Shown here piece by piece: positions 17,870 to 25,839 of a stretch of DNA of 64,000 nucleotides (position 1 is its first letter; each line of letters opens with the position of its first letter). A model generated the notes under the pieces. That model was not told where the DNA came from. It did not search any database and worked only from the letters and a program-made list of their open reading frames with translations. Source of the stretch: Shinella sp. PSBB067. GTDB taxonomy: Bacteria > Pseudomonadota > Alphaproteobacteria > Rhizobiales > Rhizobiaceae. The stretch is from positions 124,001 to 188,000 of the forward strand of contig NZ_CP069303.1 in NCBI RefSeq assembly GCF_016839145.1, read 5' to 3'. Position numbers and translations under genes: made by a program.

Positions 17870-19129
17870 ATGACCCAGTCGCGTCGCAGCGAAAAAGTGA
17901 TCGTCATCGGCGCGGGCATCATCGGTGTCTGTGCGGCCAACGCGCTTGCTGACGAAGGCTTCGCGGTCGAGGTTGTCGACCCGCTCGATCCCGGCAGTCC
18001 GGGACAATGCTCCTATGGCAATGCGGGAGGGCTTTCACCGGGCTCCTGCATTCCCAATGCCATGCCCGGCATCGCAGCCCAGGTGCCGGGCATGCTGCTC
18101 GATCCGGAGGGGCCGATCGGGCTGCGTCTCCTCGATCTTCCCCACGCCCTGCCGTGGCTCCTCCGCTTCCTCGCCAATTCCCGTCTCTCGCGCGTGAAGC
18201 GCATATCGGACGGGATGATCGCGCTGAACCGGCTCACGCTCGCCTGCTACGAGCCGCTGGTGAAGGAAGCGGGCTGCGAGGACCTGATCCTGCATCGCGG
18301 CCAACTTTTCGCCTACGAGAACCCGAAAGGCCCGGAAGGCAGCGCGCTCTCCATCGCCATGCGGCGCGAACGCGGCGTCAGGGTCGAAATCCTCGATGCC
18401 CGCCAGATGCGGGAGCTGGAGCCGGCCATCTCGCCGGCCTATCGCGCCGGCGTCTTCCTGCCGGAGCAGGGCCAGTGCCCCAATCCGGGCCGGCTCGTTT
18501 CCGCCATCGCGCGGCTTGCGTCGGGCAAGGGCGCGATCTTCAACCGCCAGAGCGCAAGGGCGCTCGTGCTGGAGAGGGGCAGGGTGGCGGGCGTCGCGAC
18601 CGAGGCCGGCGTGATCCCGGCCGACAAGGTGGTGATCGCCGCCGGCGCATTTTCCGCGCCCTTCGCCCGGCAGGTCGGCGTGCGCGTTCCGCTGATCAGC
18701 GAGCGCGGCTATCACATCATGCTGCCCAACGCGGACACGGGCCTGAAGGTCAACGTCAACGCCGCCGAGCGCAAGTTCGTCGCCGCGCCGATGGAGGGGG
18801 GACTGCGCCTGTCCGGCACGGTGGAATTCGCCCGGCCGGAGGCTGCGCCGAACTGGCGGCGTGCGGATATCCTGCTCAGCCAGGCACGCCACATGTTCCC
18901 CGGCGCCGACCTCGGCGGCATGGAACGCTGGATGGGCAACCGTCCCGGCACGCCGGACAGCATCCCGGTCATCGAGGTTGCCCCGCGTCACGACAACGTC
19001 ATCCTCGCTTTCGGCCACGGCCATCAGGGCCTGATGGGCGGATCGGTGACGGGCCGCCTGGTGGCGGAGCTTGCCGCCGGTCGGCCGACCTCCATCGACA
19101 TATCGCATTTCCGCTCGTCCCGGTTCTGA
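17870..19129 (+). CDS. FAD-dependent D-amino-acid / hydroxyproline dehydrogenase (DadA-like)
   Basis: A 419-aa DAO-superfamily flavoprotein with GAGIIG at 14-19 and the C-terminal flavin segment GNRPGTPDSIPVIEVAP followed by FGHGHQGLMGGSVTG. Homologous enzymes oxidise D-amino acids or cis-4-hydroxy-D-proline. The operon's two-Cys epimerase would supply a D-imino acid, and this oxidase would yield the pyrroline carboxylate. It is a distinct paralogue of the oxidase at 2981-4237, which is linked to RidA. Ribosome site GGAAGGGAGCGGGAAG precedes the start. Confidence 0.85.
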   Translation: MTQSRRSEKVIVIGAGIIGVCAANALADEGFAVEVVDPLDPGSPGQCSYGNAGGLSPGSCIPNAMPGIAAQVPGMLLDPEGPIGLRLLDLPHALPWLLRFLANSRLSRVKRISDGMIALNRLTLACYEPLVKEAGCEDLILHRGQLFAYENPKGPEGSALSIAMRRERGVRVEILDARQMRELEPAISPAYRAGVFLPEQGQCPNPGRLVSAIARLASGKGAIFNRQSARALVLERGRVAGVATEAGVIPADKVVIAAGAFSAPFARQVGVRVPLISERGYHIMLPNADTGLKVNVNAAERKFVAAPMEGGLRLSGTVEFARPEAAPNWRRADILLSQARHMFPGADLGGMERWMGNRPGTPDSIPVIEVAPRHDNVILAFGHGHQGLMGGSVTGRLVAELAAGRPTSIDISHFRSSRF

Positions 19130-19176
19130 TCGGGCCCGCGCGGCAACACGGCCATGCGCCGGACAAGGAGAAACCG

Positions 19177-20610
19177 ATGTATGAAGAAACAATCGACCTG
19201 CTGATCGACGGCGTTTTCCGCAAGGGCAGCGAGGCCAAGAGCCAGCCGCTCGTAAATCCCGCGACCGGCGAGGAGATCGCCACGGTGCCGCATGCCTCGG
19301 CCGCCGACCTCGACGCAGCACTCGCCGCCGCCGATCGCGCATTCGGCCCCTGGAAGGCGCTGCCGGCGGTCAATCGCTACAAGATCATGATGAAGGCCGC
19401 CGACCTGATCGACGAGCGGCTGGAGACCATCGCCCGCGTCCTGACCATGGAGAATGGCAAGCCGCTCGCCGAGGCGAGGGGCGAGGTTGCCTTCTCGGCG
19501 GAAGCGACGCGCTGGTATGCCGAGGAAGGCAAGCGCGCCTATGGGCGCATCGTGCCGGGCCGCGTTCCGGGCCAGCGCCAGATGGTCTACAAGGAGCCGG
19601 TGGGCGTGGTCGCGGCTTTCGCGGCCTGGAACTTCCCGGCCTCCAACGTGATCCGCAAGATATCCGGCGCGCTCGCCGCCGGCTGCTCGATCATCCTCAA
19701 GACCGCCGAGGAAACCCCCGGCACGGCCGTGGCCTTCGCCCGCTGCTTCCAGGACGCCGGCCTGCCGAAAGGCGTGCTGAATCTCGTCTTCGGCGTGCCG
19801 GACGAGGTCTCGCTCCATCTTCTCGCCTCGCCAATCCCCAGGAAGGTGTCCCTTACCGGTTCCACTGCCGTGGGCAAGCTCCTGCAGAAGCGGGCCGCCG
19901 ACACGCTGAAGCGCACGACGATGGAACTTGGCGGCCATGCCCCGGTGCTGGTCTTTTCGGATGCCGACGTGGACCACGCGGTGGCGACGCTCGCCGCCGC
20001 CAAGTTCCGCAATGCCGGGCAGGTCTGCACCTCGCCCACCCGCTTCTTCGTGCATGAGAGCATCGCCGGTACCTTTGCCGCCGGCATGGCCGCGAAGGCT
20101 GCCGCGCTGAAGCTCGGCAACGGGCTCGATCCCGAAACACAGATGGGACCGATGATCGCCCCGCGCCGCTGCGACGCCATCCAGTCGCTGGTCGACGATG
20201 CCGTCGGCAAGGGGGCCGAACTGCTTGCCGGAGGCCAGCGTCTGGACCGGCCGGGCAATTTCTATCCGCCGACCGTGCTTTCCAACGTGCCGGAAAGCGC
20301 CCGGATCATGTCCGAGGAACCCTTCGGCCCCGTCGCCTCTATCGTGCCGTTCTCGACCTTCGATGAGGTTATCGCCCGGGCGAACGCTCTGCCCTACGGC
20401 CTTGCCTCCTTCGTCTTCACGAAGGACGGGGCGACCGCGCGCGATGCGGAAATGGCGCTGGAAGCCGGTCTCGTCGGCGTGAACCACACGATGATCTCGA
20501 CGCCCGAGACGCCGTTCGGCGGCGTCAACGAATCCGGCTTCGGTTCCGAGAGCGGTATCGAGGGGCTGGAGGCCTTCCAGCGCACCAAGTTCGTCTCCGA
20601 ACTGTTCTGA
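19177..20610 (+). CDS. NAD-dependent aldehyde dehydrogenase, succinate-semialdehyde dehydrogenase family
   Basis: A 477-aa aldehyde dehydrogenase of the GabD type. Catalytic residues are N152 (AWNFP), E250 (TMELGGHAP) and C284 (NAGQVCTSPTRF). The TSP after the Cys is typical of semialdehyde dehydrogenases. The ATG at 19177 follows AAGGAG, and the protein begins MYEETIDLLIDG as family members do. A semialdehyde of succinate, glutarate or ketoglutarate from the imino-acid pathway is the likely substrate. It is the second aldehyde dehydrogenase of this operon. Confidence 0.87.
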   Translation: MYEETIDLLIDGVFRKGSEAKSQPLVNPATGEEIATVPHASAADLDAALAAADRAFGPWKALPAVNRYKIMMKAADLIDERLETIARVLTMENGKPLAEARGEVAFSAEATRWYAEEGKRAYGRIVPGRVPGQRQMVYKEPVGVVAAFAAWNFPASNVIRKISGALAAGCSIILKTAEETPGTAVAFARCFQDAGLPKGVLNLVFGVPDEVSLHLLASPIPRKVSLTGSTAVGKLLQKRAADTLKRTTMELGGHAPVLVFSDADVDHAVATLAAAKFRNAGQVCTSPTRFFVHESIAGTFAAGMAAKAAALKLGNGLDPETQMGPMIAPRRCDAIQSLVDDAVGKGAELLAGGQRLDRPGNFYPPTVLSNVPESARIMSEEPFGPVASIVPFSTFDEVIARANALPYGLASFVFTKDGATARDAEMALEAGLVGVNHTMISTPETPFGGVNESGFGSESGIEGLEAFQRTKFVSELF

Positions 20611-20662
20611 AATATCCCGACGAAACGGTGGGGCGCCCCACCGCTTCGCGGCAGGAGGAAAG

Positions 20663-22048
20663 ATGACCGACAGGACCACGCCCAGGATATTGATCGTCGA
20701 TCTGGTGGGCCTTGCCATGGGCCCGGACGGGCTTCCGGACCATTCCGTCGTCAAGGCGCATGTCGAGGCCCGGGGCGACGTTTTCCATGAAGGCTCGGCG
20801 CGGGCCATACCGGCTCCCGAGCCCGGAAGGGCGCACTTCTATTATCAGCCTATGCTTTCCACCGAGGCCGAACTTCTGGCCGAGGCGGGAGACGGTCTCT
20901 ACGATGCCGTCATTGCGGCGGCGACGTTCCTGCCGAAGGGCACGCGCTTCGATCTCGGCGGCGTTCGGATCGGCACCGGAACCGGCAATATGGGGTCCGC
21001 GAGCTGGGGCGGCGGCGATGGCCGGGGCGGCATCGCCCCGCTGATGAACACGCCCGGCATCAATGCACGCGCCACCGCGCAGATGGTGATGAACGCGCTG
21101 CTCAGGGTGCGCCCCGACCTGCCGGTTGACGAGATGAATGCACTGGTGGCTGCGGGCCGTTTCGACACGGGGACCGATCTGGTCCGCTTTCCGACCGCCA
21201 AGCTGGAGGGTCGGACCTTCGCGGTGCTCGGCTACGGCAATATCGGCCGGGAAGTGGCGAAGCTCGCCCGGGCTTTCGGGATGACGGTGCGCATCTTCGC
21301 CCGCCCGCGCCATAGGGCGTGGATCGAGAGCGAGGGCTTCATCCATGCGGCCAGCCTCCTTGAAGCCGCGGCCGAGGCGGACGTGCTTTCCGTCCATGTC
21401 GGCCTCGGGCCGCTCGGGCCGGAAGGCCACGCCAATGCCGGGCTGATCGGCGCGGAGGTGCTGTCGGCGCTCGCCGAGGGGGCCGTGCTCATCAACTATG
21501 ATCGCGGCGAGCTGGTCGATGTCCCGGCTCTCGCCGCCGCCCTTTCCTCAGGGCGGGTCTCCCACGCAGCCATAGATGCCGATCTCTTTCGGGACCCGTC
21601 GAGCGGCGCGCTGTCCGGCCCTATGGCTCCGTATCTGTCCATCGTCCCGGCGCATGGCGCCAGGCTGTCGCTGCTGCCCCACGCCGCCGCGGATACGGAT
21701 CACCCGACCCGCGTGGTGGGAGCGATACAGGCGGTCGATCAGATCCTCGACGCCATCGAGCGGCGCGTCGTCCGCAATCTCAAGGGTGACCTGCCCGAAG
21801 GCTACACCGACGCCGGAGCCCGCACACCAGCTGGACTTGGCGGCATGACCGCGGGCGATCTGGAGGAACTGCGTTGCGACGAGGCCCGAATGGAAGCGCT
21901 GCGCACCGCCGCGCAAGGCCTTCTCGCAGCGCTCGACAGATTGGCGAATGAAGGTGCACGGACAGCGGGTGGCGATCTGTTGCTCCAAAGCAATATCCTC
22001 GCCACGCTGCTGCGTGCGCAGTCCCTGGAAGGACCCTTTCAAGGTTGA
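20663..22048 (+). CDS. Divergent D-isomer-specific 2-hydroxyacid dehydrogenase with C-terminal extension
   Basis: A 461-aa protein. The central NAD-binding domain is clear: GYGNIG at 190-195, then VLINYDRGELVDVPALAAAL with R281 in the position of the catalytic Arg, and H340 in LLPHAA. I do not find the usual catalytic Glu in the EP motif after the Arg; the segment is DADLFRDPSSG. Family members are about 310-330 aa; here residues 350-461 form an extra, mostly helical tail. The first 130 residues are also weakly conserved. It is the last gene of the 9637-22048 operon. It may be a reductase for an unusual 2-oxo acid or have lost hydride-transfer activity. Confidence 0.7.
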   Translation: MTDRTTPRILIVDLVGLAMGPDGLPDHSVVKAHVEARGDVFHEGSARAIPAPEPGRAHFYYQPMLSTEAELLAEAGDGLYDAVIAAATFLPKGTRFDLGGVRIGTGTGNMGSASWGGGDGRGGIAPLMNTPGINARATAQMVMNALLRVRPDLPVDEMNALVAAGRFDTGTDLVRFPTAKLEGRTFAVLGYGNIGREVAKLARAFGMTVRIFARPRHRAWIESEGFIHAASLLEAAAEADVLSVHVGLGPLGPEGHANAGLIGAEVLSALAEGAVLINYDRGELVDVPALAAALSSGRVSHAAIDADLFRDPSSGALSGPMAPYLSIVPAHGARLSLLPHAAADTDHPTRVVGAIQAVDQILDAIERRVVRNLKGDLPEGYTDAGARTPAGLGGMTAGDLEELRCDEARMEALRTAAQGLLAALDRLANEGARTAGGDLLLQSNILATLLRAQSLEGPFQG

Positions 22049-22344
22049 TCAGAGCCGGTTCAGGAACTGAAAGCCGTCCGGTCCCGCTGACAGGAATGTC
22101 GCGGGGGGCAGGCGACGATAGCCGCAGCGCCGCCTTTGGCTGGCCAGTTTTTTAGCCTTTGTACGGATCGTGAATGCATCGCCTTCTTCACGGCCCGGTT
22201 CACGGCATCCTCTCAAACCGAGGCCATTCCGGGAGGGCACGTCAAGTGAATCGCAGGTCACGGCAGGCCGGAATCCCGATCTGGTCAGATGCGACATGCT
22301 TCAGCCGCGACACGGGAAGATGTCTGCCATTGACCGGGACGGAA
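22049..22344. other. Intergenic region between convergent genes, no gene seen
   Basis: About 300 bases between the 2-hydroxyacid dehydrogenase gene and the terminator of the minus-strand outer-membrane protein gene. I see no ribosome site with a plausible frame and no strong structure besides the terminator listed separately. Confidence 0.5.
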
Positions 22345-22369
22345 AAGCGGCCCCGGCCAGGGGCCGCTT
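22345..22369 (-). terminator. Intrinsic terminator of the outer-membrane protein gene
   Basis: A perfect 10-bp stem (AAGCGGCCCC with GGGGCCGCTT) and 5-base loop, followed on the minus strand by TTTTCC. It begins six bases after the stop of the gene at 22376-23290. Confidence 0.8.
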
Positions 22370-22375
22370 GAAGGG

Positions 22376-23290
22376 TCAATTTCCGAACGGAACGGTGAAG
22401 TTCAACCAGAGCCGATTGCCGCCGAGAGTGTTCCGGTGGATCACGTCCCTGGTATAGATGAGGTTCGCCTGCATCGGCCCGAACTGCCGCGTCACGCCTA
22501 GGCCGAGCCCGAGCTGCTCCGCCTTGCCGGCGATGGTTCCGCCGAAGGCGAGACCTTTGTTGTCGTCGTTCGTGACCTGCTTGCGGTAGTAGCCAACAGG
22601 GCCGATGCTCCACCCGTCGAAGTCCTTCATTGCCGTCATGTGCAACTGGATTTCATCGCCCGATCGATAGTCGTTGTCCTCGTTGCGCGTGTTCGTGAAG
22701 TAGATCGCATTGAGCGAAAGGTTCCATCCGTCGCGAAGGTGGCTGAAGCCCAGGCTCGGTGCGAAGGTCCAGAAATTGCCCTGCGTGTTGACCGGCTTCG
22801 TCGCATCCCAGCTCCCGGTCGGGGCGAAGACGCTGAAACCCGTGCTGACGAAGGTTCCCGGCGCGACCTGCCAGGAGAGATCGAACGGATGGACCTCGAT
22901 CTGGCCGAGGGAGAGCCGATCTGCCGTTCCCGTTCCGAAGGGCGGCGAGAGCGTCTGATCCAGGTCGAGTACCGGGACGGTCACGAACGCCTTGTATTGC
23001 CCGCCCCAGAGATTGAGTTCGGGCACCCAGAGAAACTGCAGGGCGGTGTCCTTCACCGTGACGTCGGCGCCCAGCCGGTTGCCGTCCCCGTCGTAGAGGC
23101 TGAGGTCGGCATACCCGCTGCGACTGCTGAAATACAGCCCAGGCGGCGGCGATGCGCCGACGGGCACCCCCATGCTCGCGCCCGGGGGCATCGAGGTCGG
23201 GACGCCGGGCTCGCGCGCCGCGACGGGTGTGGATAGGGCGACCATACCGCTCAGAAGTGACGCGCGAAGGGTTTTGGACAGCGTTCTCAT
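22376..23290 (-). CDS. Outer-membrane protein of the phenol/meta-pathway degradation family (SphA-like, COG4313)
   Basis: A 304-aa exported protein. A Sec signal of about 24 residues (MRTLSKTLRASLLSGMVALS, then TPVAA) precedes a mature part rich in alternating aromatic strands (GYADLSLYDGDGNRLGADVT, LWLNFTVPFGN at the end), a beta-barrel pattern. The family is often found in aromatic-degradation clusters and is thought to help hydrophobic or aromatic substrates cross the outer membrane. The start at 23290 has GGGAGGAAAA before it. The gene lies divergent from nothing but next to the AraC gene, and its upstream region shares an element with the AraC promoter (23403-23430). Confidence 0.75.
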   Translation of the reverse strand: MRTLSKTLRASLLSGMVALSTPVAAREPGVPTSMPPGASMGVPVGASPPPGLYFSSRSGYADLSLYDGDGNRLGADVTVKDTALQFLWVPELNLWGGQYKAFVTVPVLDLDQTLSPPFGTGTADRLSLGQIEVHPFDLSWQVAPGTFVSTGFSVFAPTGSWDATKPVNTQGNFWTFAPSLGFSHLRDGWNLSLNAIYFTNTRNEDNDYRSGDEIQLHMTAMKDFDGWSIGPVGYYRKQVTNDDNKGLAFGGTIAGKAEQLGLGLGVTRQFGPMQANLIYTRDVIHRNTLGGNRLWLNFTVPFGN

Positions 23291-23402
23291 TTTTCCTCCC
23301 CTGGACGAGAACTGCACCCGCCCTGTTCGACCCGTCGGGTCGGGAGGGCGGGCAACGATCACGGCAGTAGAGCGGGAGGGTTCAAAGTTGTCCTGCAACT
23401 AT

Positions 23403-23430
23403 GTGCACGACAGATGCCAGTTTTGTGCCC
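23403..23430. repeat. Copy 2 of GTGCAC-N-TTTTGTGC element, upstream of the outer-membrane protein gene
   Basis: GTGCAC, a 12-base spacer and TTTTGTGCCC. The same arrangement occurs at 24655-24683 with a 13-base spacer. It sits about 115 bases before the start at 23290, so it could be an operator for the adjacent AraC-type regulator. Confidence 0.55.
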
Positions 23431-23628
23431 ATTCAAGGTGTCAGTGGATGAATCCTGCACCCGTTCCTTCACCATTCAACATCTGTCTTCCATGCGTTTC
23501 CGCCCGGACAGCCAACAGCAGGAGGCTGAGGCGTCGCGGAGGGCGAAACCCGCAAGCGGGGGCAGCGGCACAGCCATTCGGAATTCCCGGATGGAAGCCT
23601 GCTCGCCCGCCAATAGCGAGGCGCAGTT

Positions 23629-24573
23629 CTAGGGACAGTTCTCGGTTCTGACCTGACTTGGGCTCCTGCCGTATTTCTTGCCGAACCGCTGGCTGAAATA
23701 GCCCGAGTCGTTAAATCCATTGCTGAAGGCAATGTCCTGCACGGTACGATGTCGATGGTTGGGGTTTTTCAATGCCTGATAAGCCCGGTCCAGGCGCTCG
23801 TTTTCAATCCACTTGTGCAGCGTGGTTCCTGTCGAGCCAAATATCCTGTGAATGTACCTGACCGAAATACCGGCTTTCTCGGCAATCTGCGAAACCGACA
23901 TGTCGGGATCCGCGAGATTCTCCAGGACGATCATGCGGATGCGTCTGAGTATCTGGTCATTCGACCTGGTCGTCTGGGCCTTGGCGCCGTCTTCGCTTTC
24001 CGCCTCCGAAATCAGATCCAGCATCGCGGAAGCAAGGGAATGCCCGATTTCGGGGAAGCTGTCGGCCTTTTCACTTTGAAGGGCGCGCACGATCCGTGAA
24101 ACGAGACCGCTCGTGCCGCTTTCACCGTTGAAGATACGCCCGCAAACGGTGTCGGTCAGCATGCCCCGACGCAAGAACTCTTCTTTCGGAAAGCGCAGTA
24201 CAATTCGCTGAACCGGGCTATCCACCTCGATAGAATAGGGAAGCGCGCTATCGAAGATAGAGTAGTCTCCGGGCTTCAGGCGCATGTCCCGTCCCAGGTG
24301 ACGAACGGTGCCTATGCCCGCAACTTGCAGGGCGAGAAAGTAGTCATTCCCCTTGTCGCGCTCGATGTTGGACAAGCCGCGTTCGATGATGACTGGATCG
24401 CTGTCTATGAATGAGCACTCGACCAGGCCGATCCGTGCGATCTGGATCTTGGCGTTGAAAGGCCTGCTGTCCAGGCGATGCGCCGTGAGATCGGCAATCC
24501 TGCGGATTGCCTTGCTGAAGATGCCGAACTGAGCGGACGGAGCAACGTGCTCCGTGGATAGAATAGTGATCAT
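23629..24573 (-). CDS. AraC family transcriptional regulator
   Basis: A 314-aa regulator. The C-terminal 100 residues carry the two helix-turn-helix motifs, with MSVSQIAEKAGISVRYIHRI and VQDIAFSNGFNDSGYFSQRF, the latter the AraC signature. The N-terminal 180 residues form an AraC-binding-like sensor domain (GRDMRLKPGDYSIFDSALPY). The start at 24573 follows GGGAGGTG; an upstream in-frame ATG at 24660 would cut into the inverted repeat. It is divergent from the aromatic operon starting at 24947 and sits beside the outer-membrane protein gene, so it most likely activates both. Confidence 0.87.
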   Translation of the reverse strand: MITILSTEHVAPSAQFGIFSKAIRRIADLTAHRLDSRPFNAKIQIARIGLVECSFIDSDPVIIERGLSNIERDKGNDYFLALQVAGIGTVRHLGRDMRLKPGDYSIFDSALPYSIEVDSPVQRIVLRFPKEEFLRRGMLTDTVCGRIFNGESGTSGLVSRIVRALQSEKADSFPEIGHSLASAMLDLISEAESEDGAKAQTTRSNDQILRRIRMIVLENLADPDMSVSQIAEKAGISVRYIHRIFGSTGTTLHKWIENERLDRAYQALKNPNHRHRTVQDIAFSNGFNDSGYFSQRFGKKYGRSPSQVRTENCP

Positions 24574-24654
24574 GGCACAGCGCTTCACCTCCCGCTCGAA
24601 AGCGTAAACGAGGCCCTGCCGCCTTGCAAGGCCACCGCTTCCATGGCCAGCAGA

Positions 24655-24683
24655 GTGCACAAAGTTCAGAGCGTTTTGTGCAC
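24655..24683. repeat. Copy 1 of GTGCAC-N-TTTTGTGC element: inverted repeat in the divergent AraC/operon promoter region
   Basis: GTGCACAAA (24655-24663) and TTTGTGCAC (24675-24683) form a perfect 9-bp inverted repeat with 11 bases between. It lies 82 bases before the AraC start and about 264 before the operon start. The remainder of the 373-base gap (24574-24946) holds no gene I can support. Confidence 0.6.
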
Positions 24684-24946
24684 CAACATGCAGGACTCGC
24701 CATGCGCGATTTGCTTATATCGGGCCGTTAACCGAGTGCAGAAGGCACCGAAAAACGTCGGGGGAAGAAGACATGACGAGTGGGGCCAGGACTTAGGCAA
24801 ACGGATTCTTGCAAGGCTCAAGTTGCGCCGTGCTTGCCGGTGAAAAGCATCGCTCGGCATGTCGAGCGGGGTTCGCTCATGCGCTTCATGATCTGAGCAG
24901 CGCACGTCAGCAAAATGAAACACGACATCAAACAGGGAGGATACTC

Positions 24947-25375
24947 ATGGACGTCAGTTTGGGTGCGGTAACGGTCGAAGAGGGCTTCAAGGCTCAGAAG
25001 TGGGATATCCTGGGGCAGATCTACACCCCGCTGCACGTCACGCAGACCTCCTTCGCCATCCATGCGGTCTTTCCTGCCGGAACCTTCGTTCCGCGCCATA
25101 TCCATGACACGCAGGACGAGTTCTTCCACATGCTGGAAGGAACGATGGTTTTCGAACTCGACGGCAAGGAGATCACGGCCGGCCCGGGCACTCATCTGAC
25201 GATGCCCATGGGCGTTCCTCACGCCATCTACAATCGTTCCGACAGAGATGTGGTCGCGCTGGTCGTCGTCTCCCCGACCCGTCGCTTCTACGAATACATG
25301 CAGAGGATCGACGGGATGACCGACCGGGACGAGATGGCCCGCCTTGCTGCGCTGCATGAGGTTCCCTTCGTCTGA
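24947..25375 (+). CDS. Single-domain cupin protein
   Basis: A 142-aa one-domain cupin. Metal-ligand candidates are H51 and H53 (PRHIHDTQDEFF), E58, and the His in PMGVPHAIYN of cupin motif 2. Small cupins in aromatic clusters act as dioxygenases, isomerases, cyclases or binding proteins; this one cannot be assigned. The start at 24947 follows GGGAGG. It is the first gene of a tightly ordered run to 31287 controlled from the divergent AraC promoter region. Confidence 0.8.
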   Translation: MDVSLGAVTVEEGFKAQKWDILGQIYTPLHVTQTSFAIHAVFPAGTFVPRHIHDTQDEFFHMLEGTMVFELDGKEITAGPGTHLTMPMGVPHAIYNRSDRDVVALVVVSPTRRFYEYMQRIDGMTDRDEMARLAALHEVPFV

Positions 25376-25419
25376 AGGACTGCCGCGTCGCAATCGACCG
25401 AAATCAACGGGAGGAACCA

Positions 25420-25839
25420 ATGAGCGTCAAGGACGCAATCGAAGGCTTCTGGGCCGCCCATAAAGCGGGCGACCATGAAGCGCTCAAAAAGGTCCTGGAC
25501 CAGGATTTCACCTGGACGGTGGTCGGCCGGACGTGTCCCATCGCCAAGACCTATCACGGCTGGGATGGATTCCTGGGGGAGCTTCTGGGTGGTCTCGCGA
25601 CCGCGTTCAGGCCGGGCAGCCTGAACATGAAACTGCTGGGCAGCTATGCGGACGAAGCGCAAGGGGTCGGCATCCTGCACCTTTTCGAGACCGCGACGAC
25701 GCAGGGCGGCGTCGATGTCGAGCACGAGATCGTCGACATCTTCCAGGTGCGCGACGGCAAGATCGTCGAAGTGCGTGAAATCATGGATCTGGCCGAGGTT
25801 AACAATGCCTTCGGCTTCGGCAACGGGGAACAAGAATGA
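25420..25839 (+). CDS. SnoaL-like / NTF2-fold polyketide-cyclase-type protein
   Basis: A 139-aa protein of the NTF2-like superfamily. The N-terminal helix pair (IEGFWAAHKAGDHEALKKVL), the sheet (DFTWTVVGRTCPIAKTYHG) and the final DIFQVRDGKIVEVREIMD are characteristic. Members are small isomerases, hydrolases or cyclases that use a cone-shaped pocket. Its stop overlaps the flavin monooxygenase start by four bases (ATGA), suggesting that it acts on the monooxygenase substrate or product. No more precise role can be read. Confidence 0.8.
   Translation: MSVKDAIEGFWAAHKAGDHEALKKVLDQDFTWTVVGRTCPIAKTYHGWDGFLGELLGGLATAFRPGSLNMKLLGSYADEAQGVGILHLFETATTQGGVDVEHEIVDIFQVRDGKIVEVREIMDLAEVNNAFGFGNGEQE

Noticed and set aside
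15326..18007. 893-aa open frame on the minus strand
   Set aside because: It covers two well-supported plus-strand genes and has the biased His/Asp/Arg composition of a shadow frame.
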